Positions 24,801 to 39,342 of a DNA stretch of 64,000 nt are shown in pieces. The notes under the pieces are model-generated. The model was not told the DNA's origin. It searched no databases and saw only the letters and a program-made list of their open reading frames with translations. The DNA is from Xylocopa sonorina (Eukaryota > Arthropoda > Insecta > Hymenoptera > Apidae): positions 7,122,033 to 7,186,032 of the forward strand of contig NC_135194.1 of the NCBI RefSeq assembly GCF_050948175.1, read 5' to 3'. A program made the translations under genes and the position numbers. Every line of letters begins with the position of its first letter. Within the stretch, counting starts at the first letter, position 1.

Positions 24801-25511
24801 AGTAGATAGTAATTTCCGATCTCACGCAAAAGTGCGTCATCCGTGACAAATTATAGTTTCTAATTTGACGCAAAAAAACACGGCATCCATAATAAGTATA
24901 TATAGCTGTTTTCAATTTGACGCAGCAGTGAGTCATTCGGCGAAGGTATTAATCGCCAAGCAGGAACGTTTCGATCGTTGATGAAGTTACACGATTTGCA
25001 TTAGCGCCGGGAGCGATCATCGCCTACAACAGTGAGTTGAATGCGTGTTTAACGCGTGCGAAAGAACGCAACGGGCGTTAAAATGGCACGATCGTAGGAA
25101 GTAAAAACAGGAAAAGGAGGATTCGAGCAGGGAATTTTTTCGAAACTGTAGACTTTCATTATCTAAACACATCGCGGTATCGACAGGGCGGCGGAAAAAA
25201 GGGACGGGACGATAGGGGTGGCTGTTGAAGGCAGCCCGACGGGGCGCGGCGCGGTGGATGGCGTCGGCGACAGCCGGCAAAGCCACGTCGTCGCCGTCGA
25301 ACGGACAACGACGAAACGAGGGTCGGCTCTCTCGTGCAGACAGGACGAAACGTGGAGAGCGAGATGGAAAGGGAGAAAGAGACAGCCGGGCGCCGATTCC
25401 AGCGACCGGCCGGCGCTAACCTCGACGCCAACCGTGGAACGTCGCCGGCGTCGCCGACACCGTCGCCGCCACTGGTCGACCCACGACACCACGACGAAGA
25501 CGACGACGACA

Positions 25512-25543
<32 letters not shown>

Positions 25544-27900
25544 CGCGACGTCGACCAATGCAAGAATACTTCTTCTGTTGGCATCGTGGTATCGTCACGA
25601 CGGGGGTGGGACGTTGCTCATCGGTCGCCAAGCAGGAGGGCGCCCTACCCTACTCTACCTCGTCCTACCCGCATCTCGCGTCTCCCTTTATACACACCGA
25701 CACATGTTTGCTTTTGGTATTGTCAGATGAAATTCCCGATTGCGGGACGCGTCAATAGCGTGGTGTGTTTTGTTCGGGAATAATTACGAATCCGGACTTA
25801 CCGGCTGGCGAACGGTGCCAGCGCGTCTTTACCGTCCGCGTACCCTTCCGTGGGGGCCCCATTCTGGGAAACCGGAACACGTTCCTCTGGTTGTTTCAAC
25901 GCGGCGACGTTTGTTCCGTTGGGCGACGTTTCGTTTTATGGCCCTCGCAGGATTCATGTAATATCGATCAATCGGAAAGAAATGCTTTCGGAACCTGTTT
26001 ACTACGAAAAGTTTCCCTGCTCGAATACGCTTACTGTGACCCGGGTTAATCGTAAATAGATCGATGATTAAAACCGTGTACTCGCGCGTGTGGATTTATC
26101 TTTTCATTTTTTACCAGATAGCACCAGGAGTGTTTGTTAGTTACATAAAGTGTCGTTTCATACGGTAGTCGATGAGTTTAGATAAGCATACTCGAAGAAG
26201 TAGAATTTATCTCGTTAAGCGGTAATTGTGGATCGAATAGTGATTCGAACGATCGAGCCGCCGTGTCTCTGGATCCAGGACGATAATTCATTTTTTCGGC
26301 GGATAGAGACGGCGCCTGTACGTATAGAGATTGCTCCCTCCCGGTTCCCATGTTTTAACCCATGCCAGCGCCTACCCCCGCGTACCCACGAAAAGTAGAA
26401 GCGACCATTGGGGCGAAAGATGACTACGACGGCTCCAGCGTGGGGCGCCAAGTGTTTTGATGCTTGTTATGCGAAGGGGAGCTTGATAAACAACAAGTTG
26501 GAGAACGAAGCCGGACCTGGATCGTCACCATCACCTTCCACCCACACACATTCGAAACCGACATCCGACTGACTGGCTACGGCTCTGTCATTACAAGTGA
26601 ATTGATATCGCGATGCCATAACGTCCCTTCTTGCGTTTATCTGTGTAGTACACACCGATCGGGCGGTGGGTGCTCGTAAAGTGGAATCGCTAACGCGCGT
26701 TGATTGCTTGGCAACAAATTGAAATCACCGGTATACGTTACAGATGTGCAATAATCTGTGGCAACCAAAAGTATCCGGTAGACCTTATTTCTGGTTATAA
26801 GTTTTCCACATAATAATCGATACACACCGTGGATCTATAAAGAGGCGCCGTAAAGGCTGAGATATAATTTCAACAATTGCGACGATGTAAAGATTATTTA
26901 TGCTCGGAACGAACTTTCAATCAACTTGCTCTGTGTTCTTAACATTTAATAAACAAATTCGGTGATATATAATTGAGAGAAAGGATTTCTGCTATTATGC
27001 ATATAATACGATAGTCGATTAGTTCAACGCTTTGTTCATTACAAAATATCTTGGAAATTATAAGCCTTAGAAAGCTGAAACTTAGTGGCTAATCAATTCT
27101 TACTCCAAAAGGATGCATGTGTATCTTAGCGACCGGAAGTTTTTCCGAGGGGGTGTGTTATCTCGATTTTACCTTCTTCCTATACGATATATCGTATCTT
27201 CTTAAAAACAGTACTTTTCTAGATTTCATACAAGAATCCATCGTGCCATCCAATTTTAAATAGTACGTCGAAAACCAGAGTTAAAAAAATGTTACGTTTA
27301 ATGGATATTTCTACCAATTATAAGTATTGCTATTACCGATTTAAGTGGCTGACGTTTAAAACCGCGTTGGATAATTTATCATGTTCCATTCCAACGTAGC
27401 AGAATTAGATCCACTAATGATCTGTTCCATTTCCTTTCACCCCATCGCTATCATTATCCGCGTTCCAACCTTGCGGCCCGCCTAAAACGAAAACATTTAA
27501 ATGCGTGTGCCCGACAGAAATAGTATTTTAACGAAACAAGCAGACACACTTTAAGCATTTATCCGAGTACGTTGCACCAAAAAAGAAAATACGAATACCT
27601 TGAAGATTATACATTGGTCAATATATAACGTCTGCTGTTTAAGAATATAATTGCTCACAACGAAACAATAACTACGAACAAACGCGCAGACAAAGATCCT
27701 TCGAACGCGCTGTATAATTTCCATTCAAATAGAAATAACAAAACAATCGAGCGTGGATGTTCGCCACTGATGTATACATAAATGCCTGTACGAATCTGTA
27801 ATGAGCCTGGCGTTGGAAAAATTTTCCATCAGCTAAATAGCACAAAACAATTTAAGAGAGGAAGCTGGTCGTGTTTACGGCAACGAAGACTGTCGATTTA
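21892..27900. other. Intergenic region upstream of XYLB with two CpG-rich islands, no gene recognised
   Basis: XYLB's promoter should lie in the first few hundred bases. Islands rich in CG and GA occur at about 23.1-24.1 kb and 25.0-26.0 kb. They contain several overlapping ORFs on both strands (for example a 158-codon minus ORF ending at 23633 and a 170-codon plus ORF at 25218), but their proteins are Arg/Ser/Thr-rich low-complexity products of the base composition. They could be promoters or exons of an unannotated non-coding RNA; nothing in the sequence decides it. Confidence 0.4.
25491..25550. repeat. GAC/CGA trinucleotide microsatellite
   Basis: About twenty near-perfect CGA (GAC) triplets, with AAC and CCG interruptions. 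They explain the Asp-, Thr- or Arg-rich ORFs of the different frames here. It lies inside a CpG-rich island of unknown role. Confidence 0.85.
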
Positions 27901-30900
27901 ACCGTGCTTTACGTCCGCACGGAAAGAACCCCGATTCCGTGCGAGCGGAGCCCCGGAACGAGGGGATGCTAGCACAAATGACATTGTTTATCTCCAACTC
28001 GGAGCAAGAAAAGTCTCCGTATACGGTTAGTCGTTCGACTTCACTCGGTCAAGCACCTCTCTGTGTATGTACGAACGCCAGCGTGTTCTCCTCGTTGGCC
28101 ATGCATGCACGTTCATCTCCCCCACTATCGTCGGTCTCTTCTCCTCTCGTGGTGGAGAACAGGATAGTTCTCCACCACCCTCGCTGGTCGGCGACGTTAC
28201 AGGCTGCCGGTGTACACACAGCCGCGATCGAGAGGGTTGCACACGTACGTGCACGGGCACACAAGCATCCACGGAATGGCGTCAAGATCTGCGTCGCCAC
28301 GTTACTGGCACGCCGCTGCTGTGACGCCGCGAATTCGCGCCGGACGAGGCCGCCCTTAGGCAACATACAGCCACAGGGGTGAGCAGACAGGCTCCAGTCG
28401 TTCACTCTATACTACGCTACATATTGCGCGGTCGTCGGACGCGCTGTCAGTCGACGCTCGACGATCGACGCAGTCGGTCTCCGATTGTTTATCCAAATCC
28501 ATCGTCTTTCGATCGTTCGACGTTCCTCCATGCGCTCTCTTTTTCGAATTTAAACCACGATATTCCACGAGCATGAGAACGCGCCGATGTTGATCGAATC
28601 CGGCTGGTACGTGCCGTTTGAATTTCCCGCACTATGCGGGAACGCGGTGTTGTAATTCGAAGTGCCGGGTGCGTGCTGTCCGTTTTGCGTGCAATGTGGC
28701 CAGTTTAGAGCACGATTAGAGAGATTTACGCTGCGACCACGGGAGATTTTCCGGCTGCAGCTGTTTAACGGAGTCTTGTGCTATTCGGTAATGATTGCGA
28801 CAGCGAAGAGCTTTGTACACGCTTCTGATAGATAGATTACGCGGCTGTAACGCGTTCATTTCACGGGTATCGTGAAATGTTTTTTTGGTTCAATTTCCTC
28901 GAGCGATTCAAGTGCACTCTGACGGGTGCGGGTTCAATTTATATTGCTTTCTTAGCTGCTTCCTGTTAACTTAACCAGTGCTGTGAAAGTAGAAATCAAC
29001 TTGTTTGCAGATAACTTTTATGGAATTTAAGTACGTTGTCAAAGGTATGAACTTAATTCTGAACAAGATTTTATGACGTAACAGTTACACGAAATGTTAA
29101 AGGGTATTTAGTATCACTGTTAGAATAAAATACTTAATATTTTACATTAAATTAAATTAAATTAATGAATTATTCGCACATATTACACGCGGTTCGCGTG
29201 AATGTTTGTCGATCAGTAACGAAGTATATTGTGTTTTGCATTTATTCTATCGAACTCCAAATTATAAGTATCGTTTTAAGTTCTTCGAATTCTGGCACAG
29301 CACATGCGCAAGAGTTAACCAATAGCGAGAGTTAACTGATCGCAACAGGTAAGGAACGAGGAGAGTTTGATTATATCGCGCGTGTAACAATCACGTGGTC
29401 AGAAAGGAGAAAATTTGTTAAAAAGTTTATCGTTGTGACATAGAATGAATCCAACTTTATTCAATATAATATTTACAGCTTAAAACTTGATTAATTTCAT
29501 TTTTTCGATTAAGAAATATTGCAAAGTATATTTAACCATACCCTTGTATTTGTAATTGTCTACTTTTTTGCGCATACACATGCACAAGCACCGTTCAATT
29601 TCCTTGAATTGTATAAAAAAGTATATTACTTTGTATTCCACTTTACGTTATTGGTGTACTCGTAGCCTTGGTGGGAATGCGTGTATGGATATGCACATGT
29701 ATATCTGTACACATATAGACACGCATCGGAACCTTCAATATTATCATGACAGTAACATTGACATTGCATTCCATTCATCTTATGTATACAAGGCATATTC
29801 TAATAAATGACGCTGCTGAAAAGCGATTCGCTGTATAGGAACAAATGGTCGTATAAGAATAGAAAGGCTGTGCGTTTTCTTAATATACGTTCACCCAAGG
29901 ATCCTAATAATACAATACATCAAATTGATAATATCAAACAATGATGCTTCGACATCTCGTAACTTCTCTATTTTATACCTAAATATTTGTATTTAATTTA
30001 TATATTCAGATTCGTTGCTAATATTGTTCAACCACTGAAATTTCACCACTAAGTAAATTCTACAATCTCTGCAAAGTGAATTGGTGATAGAAAATTTCAC
30101 ACCGCGTGCAATAAATACTAGGGATAATAGAGAGAGTTTAGTTAATATGAATCGCAAGTTTACTTGAAATCTAACATTCCCATTCGATCTCTTATTGCAG
30201 AAATAAGACATGGAAGTTATCATTGAATGAAGCACCGTTAACGTAGAGGAATACCTATGCTAATATGTCGCGTATACCGAGAGAGCGTTACCGTTCGCGA
30301 AGTATTGCTTTGAAAATCGACGCTTTAAATAATTCCGACGGCATCGCGACTTCAAATACAACCGATGGAGGCCTCCTTTCAAATATTAAATTCCTCGTGT
30401 CGATGTGCACGATTTCGTATGCATGCACCTCGGTCATACATACTTACGTGCTCTCCACGGCATCTCGCGTCCCGTCAACTACCCAGTGTGCATGAATAAA
30501 GATGGTGCAGGTTTCGCTAGCAACATCGTACGATCGTCTGTACGACGAGGACACGTATGAAGAATGGAATATACGTAGCGATGGGATCAATCTCGTACGT
30601 GGAATGTTCAAACAAAGCATCGCGATGAAAGTAGAGCTACCAACAACTAGTCGCTAAACAATTTCGCTAATAATTATCGTTTTTACCCGTCAACTACGAA
30701 TAACATAAATATAACATACTCTTTCCGATTACAGTTTCTGCAATTGCAAAAACAGTGCTGAATAGCGACATCTTCCAACCATCTTAAAAAATAATTTGAT
30801 CCGTCTAGGATATGCTACGTGTTTACATCAGACATTAAATATAAATTCAATGGAAATGGAAGAAATCGAAGTCTGCAACATCGAGAACCGTTTGAAGCAA

Positions 30901-33900
30901 CTTCCGCAATAATGAAAATCGTTGATCTTATCGTTTCGCGTATTGGTCTCATCGCTATATTAGAGTGGAAGGCATTCGTACGCGTTATGGCCAAAGAGAA
31001 ATGACGAGTGAACATCGAGGAGCGAGAGAGACAGCGAAGAGGGTGCATGAATCGCTGGGGAAGGGAGCGGTACGGGACGGACAGGCGCCTACGGCGTGGA
31101 TCCGAGTGGCGCCACCGCTAACGTAAGCAAGCGTCAGTGTTAGCGCCGGTCGCGCGTCCGGACCAGCCGATATTATCCAGGAAGTTACGAGCCGCACCTG
31201 TCCCATCATACCTCTCCCACCCATCGGGACACGTCGTCCTCGTCGTTGCTTTTACGCAGGGCCGTCGCAACGCGCTTTGTTCGCAGGTGCTCGACGGTGT
31301 ACGTAGGCGCCTCGAGTCGGACAGGGGAATCGTGTCCGGCCGAAGTGGAGTCATCCGGTCCGGCTGGGTCTCCGTTCCGTCGCGTAAAAAACAGCGGATA
31401 TAAGGTCGAAAGAGCCGGATTCGTGGGCTACTCCCCTCCCCTCCCCCCTATCCCCTTCTCGCACGGGGTGAAACGCGACGCCGCGCCGTGCCGTTCGAAA
31501 TAATGGGCCACGAGCGACGACGAGCGTGACAAGCCTCGCATAGGTCGGTCGAGCGGTCACCGAAATAGCAACGAAATATGTATGTATGTAGATGCTTTTA
31601 TTTCGCGCGAAACCTGCCCGCGCGCCGGCCTCGGACTCGAGTTTCAGGGGTTCGAATTATTCACCGTCCGGTAGAACAACGGAATTCGACGCCACCCGAC
31701 GGCTGATTAGAGAAGATACTAGGACGTCGCGGTACCGTCCCGGTGCCGTCCGCTATGCTAATGGATGTAAACGATTGTACAAAAAAAGAAAAGGAAAGGA
31801 AAACAGGCGACTGCCGACCGGAAAAATCAATGTCCCACCTTTTCGCGGCTAAGAATTAAGTAGGGATAGGCGCCAGTGATGTAGACGATTACGCACGGTC
31901 CGGTGAGCATGCCATGCGTCTCCCACAGGGGACAACCAGCTTTTTCCATTCGCGGAACGGATGTCGTTAATGCTTTCGAATTTCCATAAACGCGTGCAAA
32001 CTCGCCTAGGTGACAGCTGGCTAGGATCTCACGGTTCTTTATTCCTCGCGTTGGAACCGCACCGTTATTCAAAATTTCCTTTAAAACAACCTGTCCGGAG
32101 AAAGAATCTTTACGGTTCCCATATGGGAACGGAATCTGGTCGCTGTTGCGCGTGCCACGCAGATTGTATTAAATGTACTTAGGTTTCCAACGCACGCTAA
32201 CTTGCGCGGATCACTCGATTGCGAGAAAAGGGGGACATTAATTTTAATGATCGGTCATTTTGACACGCGTTTCAAAGCGATGTCCTGGTTCATCGGGTGT
32301 CCACCGAGAATCAGCCACCACCGGCGACCAAGAATAGCATGAAACGTCTCTACGTTTCGCGGAAGATGAATTATAGCGGAATCGTGAGTAGCCGCTTCGA
32401 AGAACGACGGCGATCGCTCTCGTCGTCGTGGTAGGAATTTGGAGCGTTGACAGCGGCGCCGACGAGGTTTGGAGCACGCCGTCCAAAAGAAAAGTATCGC
32501 GTCCTTACTTTGTATGACATGCTCGAACAAATCCAATGAGAAATATTTCCAACCGTGTTCTGGCTTGCCTGTGCACATCTGTCACACCGATGTCCGTCAG
32601 GTTTCGTTTTTCTTTTCCGTTCTAGTTGTTCTGTCCCATAAATCCCGGTCAGTAACGATATTCCCTCGAAAAGTATCAGTAATAATCGATTGTCGAACGA
32701 TGAATATCAACTAAACGATTAGCAATCTTGTTTCTTCAGGTTTCTCTATTGGTCTAGTAGTAGGGGAAATTTGCAGTCGTTTAGGATATAGATGTAGTAA
32801 TTATGAGTAATAAAGATCCAGTTTTTGCCTCACATGGAAATCAATGCTGTGTTCTTTTGCGAAGGTTGACTTCTAAAAAATAATGCTGTGTATATATTTA
32901 AACTGCATAATTATTTATCGATGATCGATACAATATTTTGAACCTTTATTTGTATTCGTGTCGTCGAGCTGATTATTTAATGAATATAATATTTTCATTT
33001 TTTCTTCTATAAAATAACTAACAATTTTGTTGCAAGGTAATTTTAGAATAATTATTTGTACAAGATACCATGTAATTTATTATATACCCTGCAAGGGGAT
33101 AATTCTACGTGAAAGAGCAAGCTAAAAATATGGAATACTGCAGTATAGTATTCGTTTGACGAATTTTGCAGTTCAATTAAGAAATTTAAGCGTGTCTACC
33201 TCGCGCTTTCACTATTGTGAGAGACAAATGTAGCTTAACTCTAAACTATAATTGCCTTTTACTTGTGAGTGACAATGCCTCCTGAGAGGACTACCTTTCC
33301 TATGTCGGAGCTGGAAAAGCTTTTTAATATCGAACTCTTTTGTCTACCAAGCCTTAAGATAGGGTCGTCTCTTTGTATAGCAGCCTGGCTTACAAATTCA
33401 TAAAACTGCAAATATTTTATTGTTCCTTTCAATATAGAAATTCGTTTAATATTTCGCTTTTTAAAAGAATTTCACAACTTTTTCGGCGGATACATAGAAT
33501 TAATATATAGACAATAAATAGTGGACTTAGAAAAGAAATCCCACTTAACTTGGAGCAGGTAGATGTTCCAGGTAGGGTCATTCGTCGCATTCTGTATTCT
33601 CACGCTCGGCGTTCCTTTTCGTATTGTTCCATGGGGCGGGTATTTATGTTAGATCGTTCTCTGGCAGTGCATTTCTAGGGCCTGTACAGGCGACTACCGT
33701 TACCATCCGTCGGAATCTGTCAAGAACGGCGCCATGTTCCGTGCTACATGTACAGGGAACGTGAATAATTTTCGTGTTTGGAAATAGAACGAAGCAAAAG
33801 TGCGACGCGTGTACGCGCGGCCGACCTGTTCCGCTCCTACGCTAATGCGGTCCGTTACGAAATGGCTATCCGCCACGGCTTATAATTTTGTACCCTAACT

Positions 33901-36600
33901 CCAAGGAGACGAACATATAATCTGACCAGCCGAAGGGAGGCCCGGGACCCAGGACCCTCGCTGGCGTATTATGTTTGTTTAAGAATGTTAATAATATCGT
34001 GACGCACACGATGCTCGGGAACCGATCGCGTTCTTCGCTTTTTTATTCCTTTATTCTCTTCGAGACGTCTTTATATGGTCGTATAATACGCGTTGATACC
34101 TGTTTCCTCGGTCTCGCGGATAAATTTGTCGAGAGCTAATATCCGAGAACCCTGTTTCCCGTAGAAAAGTTCATCGCGTGTTGTTTTATGTTGTTAACAA
34201 TTTCACAATACGATTGCGACTGCAGATGCAATAATGGAGTAAGTGAACATTTAATGCATACATGATCGGCTTAAAAATGATAAGAATCACTTGCGTAATT
34301 TCTGATATCGGAATGGCGGTTTCAGGAAACAGTTAAGCAATTATGTAAATGTTTCTGACGGACAACTAACTATAAATAGGGTGCAAGAGAAATTTTTGGG
34401 ATAAGATATGGTAATGTATACGTATGCATATGCATTTTTTTCGGTATTGTGAAATATTTATACTGTTTTAAATTAAAATATTTACAAAGTTAAATTAACT
34501 AATTAACATATTTTCATGAAGTTAATTGCCGTAGTAAATCGCTTGCTAAATCTCTTTTACTTTTTGCATTCATCGATATACCTAGAAATCCGCCATTCAC
34601 CAAAAATGTCACCATGCACCCCTATATAAAGTATGAAAAGGGGCAAAAAAATTATAAGACGAGGAAACACGATTACAAATCGTAAGAAGAGAAAAAAAAT
34701 GAGACGCTATTTCGAAGTCGGGCGAAAACAGAATTTTTCAATGTCGTCGCGCAATCGGCTCGTCCGTAGGACGAACGAAATACCCCTTTCGTCCTTCATC
34801 CTACTGCTCCATGGGATAGAAAATACATAGAAATACGTATTCGTCTGTGACATGCAAGTTGAGCGAAGGGCACCTTGATCAGCACTTTAATTGGACCAAG
34901 ACACCGAGGCACCGAGAACGTGGACGGCCCTGGAGAATTTACCAGGCTTTACCGAATGAACGAACGATGAAACGAGACGAAATCAGAGCAAGCGAGAAAG
35001 AACGACAGAAGAGAGAAGCAGAGAGTGGCAATGGAGAAAGAAAGAGAGGAACATAGAAAGAGAAAGAGCGAGGGACAGTTTGCGGAGGCCAGGCGCCTGA
35101 TTACTAGCCAGCTCAGGACGCCAGACATACATAACTAAATAACTTCCTAAATTCTATATCATTTCGGAGCGGGTTTCAACGGTGAAATAACGCGTCTAGA
35201 CGTCGCTGAAGAAAACGAACACGGCGGCGACGAAAAAAAAAGGAGCGAGCTTTAATGCGTCAAGACGCTGATTTATCTTCCAAAGTCATTTTCAATATGG
35301 ACTCTGTGAAATAAATTAACGGCGGTACGTTAGCTTCCAGAGAAACGGGACCCATTCGAATTTCCTTACGTTTCCAGAAAACAGTGACAAATAGACGGAT
35401 AATTCGAAGCAGCGAGCTCGTTTCAATTTTCGTTCAAACATTCTTCGCGTCGTTAATTTATGAATGATCCGAAAGCGGCGATAAATGAAATTATTAACCC
35501 GATTGCGACTGAACTCTGATAGCCGCCTTGGAATTTAACGCTATAGAAAAACGAGCCATCGCGAACGCGTTGATACGAACTAAAATATAATTTACAGAAA
35601 CGAATAAAATTAATTTAGAAATCGAAGATAACAATAATTCGATGATAGAATATCGAACAACTTTCATATATTACAAGAAGAGAATACCAAAGAATTGTTG
35701 AAAGGAAATAAATTCAAAATTCTGTTCCAGATTCCGCCAATGCAAAGGTTCGTTCCTGTAGGCTGAACATATAAAACCGTGTGAGTATCGGTATTATTCG
35801 GGACATAAAGCGTCATCTAGAAAGCGACGAGCAAATACTTTCCTGTCCGAACGGAGAGCGTTCTTTTTTAACATTCTTTCGTCATTCGGCGACGATGACA
35901 AGCTGAAACGGGCGTCTCCTTTACAAGAGATATTATGACTGAAATTCGTCGTGGAATGTTGACCCTCGGGTTGGAATACTTGTCGGTGACTGGCGCTGGC
36001 GCTACGCAGAGGCGCTGGCGTCAGTCTGCTCGGCCGCTCAAGTAATCGCGACCGACCGGCTGACGCCCCCCGTCTTCAGACGAGTCCACCTTGCGCTTTG
36101 CCCCCCTTTTTGCTTGGGTTAACTTCCCCACCGCCCTTGTTCGTTTCTTTCCCTCACCCTCTGTCATCACCACCTTCTCCTTCTACCGCTTATCCTGTTC
36201 TACAACGCGTTCCAATTGCACGGATCGGGGATCAGGAGTTTTACAGTCGATTAATACCCGTTTCAAAAGTTTTCTGACAATCTAAACGCTACGGGGGTGA
36301 AGTTCGAAACAACGTGTACTCGAGTAATTAAGTTGTTAGTGCGAAAAAGCGAATCTTTCGATTAATGGTAAGAAATATTTCCAACTCTCATCGAGTAACA
36401 TTTTTCAAAATTAATCCTTTAGAATTTTCAAGCTAGCGCATACGTTTATTAAATTTGAAACAGGCAATTGCCATCTGACCCGATGCGTACGATTCGATAG
36501 ATTATTCTAGCGAACAATTGTTTCTAAGCGATACGCAACTATTATGTATATTCGATCGAAGCGAACGAGAGGAGGAGAAAGTAGATTCGAAAGATTTGTG
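27901..36600. other. Intergenic region, no gene recognised; CpG-rich patches
   Basis: GC-rich patches at about 27.9-28.5, 31.0-31.7 and 35.9-36.2 kb stand in AT-rich DNA. Both strands were read for conserved protein motifs without success. A purine-rich stretch at 34.6-35.1 kb gives Lys/Arg/Glu-rich ORFs of no evident meaning. The patches may be distal control elements of the inhibitory SMAD gene downstream; one carries a site close to a Mad/Medea activating element (31075-31089). Confidence 0.4.
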
Positions 36601-39342
36601 TTAGACAGAATTTTCAAAAGAAGTGTCGCGATGCGTTTGTGACGCACGTACACACGCACGTATTTACACACTCGTGTGTACGAGCGGCGGCGACGGTGGC
36701 GCCTCTCTTGGCGAACACGGCAACTAGCGGGACGGCGGCGACGGCCATGTTTAACAATTTCCCTTGTGTGTTTAGTATGCTGCGGTCGGTGTATCGGCGC
36801 GCCGAGACGAGACGGACGGGACGAGACGAGCGGGGGCGGCGACGAGGAGGTGGAGGAAGAGGTGATGGAAATCGGTGTGTGCGCTCATGACGGAGACCTC
36901 GTGCGTACCAGTCGCGTCGTTGAGCGGAGCGGAGTCGAGTCGAGTCGAGTTACGGCCGTAATCGTGGTTGTTCTTCGCAACAGTTTGGCCCGTGACGACG
37001 TCGGTATCAGTGCGCGAAGAGAAGAACGGCGGCTACCGAATAGCAGAAGAATTTGAAACAGTCGACAACCAGTGTAACGTTGCGGCGAGACTGAACGTAA
37101 TTCCTTCCCCTTCCACGCAGTAACTTTTTTTTTATCATCGGTCTGAACGTACTACGTATCGAAGTTTTAAACGTGCAATCGAAGCGCTACTCTCGTTCGA
37201 CCTCTCTCGCCCTCCGCGAGTTATATATCCGATCTGCGTGTACACTGGCCTTGTTCGGTCCCGTTTCGTCCGGGGGTTTGTTTTGGTCCCGCTGGTTTCT
37301 TCTGTAATCCGTTTCGCCCTCGCGCAATCGTTCGCAATCGTTGGTGGTGGTTGATTCGTTCTCGCTAGCTCTCGGAGCAGCGATTTCAAGAATGTGACAG
37401 TGCGCGTCCTCGCGGTCGCCTCGCGCGAATAAGCCCGCAGGCCGGCGACGGCGATGGGTGACGAGCGACAAGTGTGTTACGGTGAACAGTGAGAACAGCG
37501 AAGAGGTAGAGGAAGAGAGAGAGAGAGACGGACGATGCAAGCGGAAAATGTCACTCGGTGATACGCGTGTACGGATGACGGGGAGTGATCGGCGCAACAA
37601 TCTCGGATTTGAGGTTAAAGTGTCGTCGTCATCGTCGTCGTCGTTGTTATGTGGTGCCGGTGCGCCGGCATTGGCGACGGCACGAGCGAAGGAATACCAA
37701 GAACGAAAACGGCACTATCGTATTTTACAGAGCAGAACCGTTCGCGAGACGAGGGACTTAGAGGAAGCCAGAGTTCCTTGAGGGGAACGAGCGAAAGCGA
37801 AAAGGAAGGAAGAACACCCGGAACGATAGAAAACAATTTTTCGTAAGGCGATCGCGCGCCGATGTACGTATTTTCAACGCGCGCGCGTGTGTGTTGTATG
37901 TGGTTGTGCGCCGGGTCGCGAGGTTAAGGCGCCACATCGCTGTCGATACACAACGTCGTGGAAAGTCAAGAACCGGTGTGTCGTCGTGTGCGCGCGCGAC
38001 CGATTCGTGCTGCTACATCAAACGGATAAGAAGTGTATCGTGATACTAATAGTGCGCATCCATAACCCTGCTGGCGACCGTTGCACCGTACACGTCCACG
38101 GACTACCGAAGCTGACGTCCGCGTACCGTCCGCGAGGCAACCAGAAACGGGGAAACCTTCGTGCCTTTTCACTTGTACATATATAATGCGCCATATAAGA
38201 CACGTTCACGCTCGCCCTTCGAGATATCATCGCGTACTTTTCCCTTCGCCACGGCCACGGCACGTTTCGGACAGCAGCAGCAGCAGCTTTTTCTCGCAAC
38301 GTGACACGTTTTTCGCAGTGCCGCGTCGGTGTGTCGTCGAATCGTGAGGAACGTGGGGGAATGTGCGAACGTTTCGCCAGAGGAACAAACGGGAACGGAG
38401 AATTGTTTCGAAGAGTGTCGCGAGAGATGAGGAGGCGTATCAGCTGATCGGGATCGTCGTGACGAATTGGCTCGTGGTTGCGTATATGCAAACGGCGCGA
38501 GCGCGGGCGCACGCTGTTCGCGTCAACCAATCAGTCGGCCAGTTTCTGTGTACAGCGGCGCATAGGTAAATGAGAGTTCAAGGTCAGCGGACGGTATTCG
38601 GTCCAACCTCGATCGCGCGCGTACGAAAAAGTGTTATCGACACGAGGAGCGGCACGGTAAAGGTACAGCCTGATATTCTTCTAGTTTGGACCGGGCCGTC
38701 GCTTGCCACGCGCCAACGCCGGTTTAAAATATTCTTATTCTCGGGAAAGAAAGGGAAGAGCCAGCGGCCCGCTCGTTTCACGCCTCCGACGGAGACTCGA
38801 GGATCGTGAACGCGAAACGGGGCTACAGGGAACTGTCACGCTATTTCCGTGGAAGCGTGATCCATCCAAAGTGTACGAAGAGATACGCGGAGAGCATAAA
38901 TAAATATACGCGCGTGTGCTGGCCCCTGTCAGAAAGTCGGCGGGGACCGTGTCGTTTCGTCTGTGATTTTCTTCGGCCGTATGTGCGTCGGCACAGCGGC
39001 GGTGTTTGTTTTTTTTCTCGACAGTGTATAACCGGGGCTGTACATAGTTCTCCTGTTCGGTTTTTTCGCCGCAGTCATCACGTTGGCGAACGGGGTGCGG
39101 GAACGTGAACGGGAACGTAGCTCGGTAGCGAGAAAGGGAGGAAAAGAAGGCGTAGGTAGAGGAAGCTGTGGAGGAAGAGGAGCATTAGGGGGCGGTGAAC
39201 GTGGGGGAGGTGGGAAGTGGCGTCCAGCGCGCGGTGGTGTGACGGTGTCGCGTCGGGCACCGATTCCGAGTATTTCTCATTTTCCGCGCGGCTACGTTGA
39301 AAAGTACTGGCCCCCAAATGCGCTTACCGCAAATCCTGTTTC
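36601..39342 (+). promoter_or_regulatory. CpG-rich promoter and 5' UTR region of the inhibitory SMAD gene
   Basis: About 2.7 kb of GC- and CpG-rich DNA ends at the start codon at 39343. ORFs in it on both strands are low-complexity and overlap one another, as expected for a CpG-rich leader. A good splice acceptor (TTTTTTCGCCGCAG ending at 39074) with a possible donor at about 38566 (AG/GTAAATG) hints at an intron in the 5' UTR. The transcription start cannot be set from the sequence. Confidence 0.45.

Noticed and set aside
24895..24940. TATATATAG followed by an initiator-like sequence
   Set aside because: AT-rich chance matches of this size are common here, and no gene or transcript can be tied to it.
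25218..25783. Several overlapping 130-170-codon ORFs on both strands
   Set aside because: They translate a GAC/CGA microsatellite and neighbouring CpG-rich DNA as Thr, Asp, Arg or Val runs.
34633..35056. Purine-rich + strand ORFs (Lys/Arg/Glu-rich)
   Set aside because: Low complexity with no start context or homology; explained by purine-rich base runs.
38018..38530. 170-codon minus-strand ORF upstream of the inhibitory SMAD
   Set aside because: Arg-rich, antisense to other equally long ORFs, and no family motif. More likely promoter or leader DNA.
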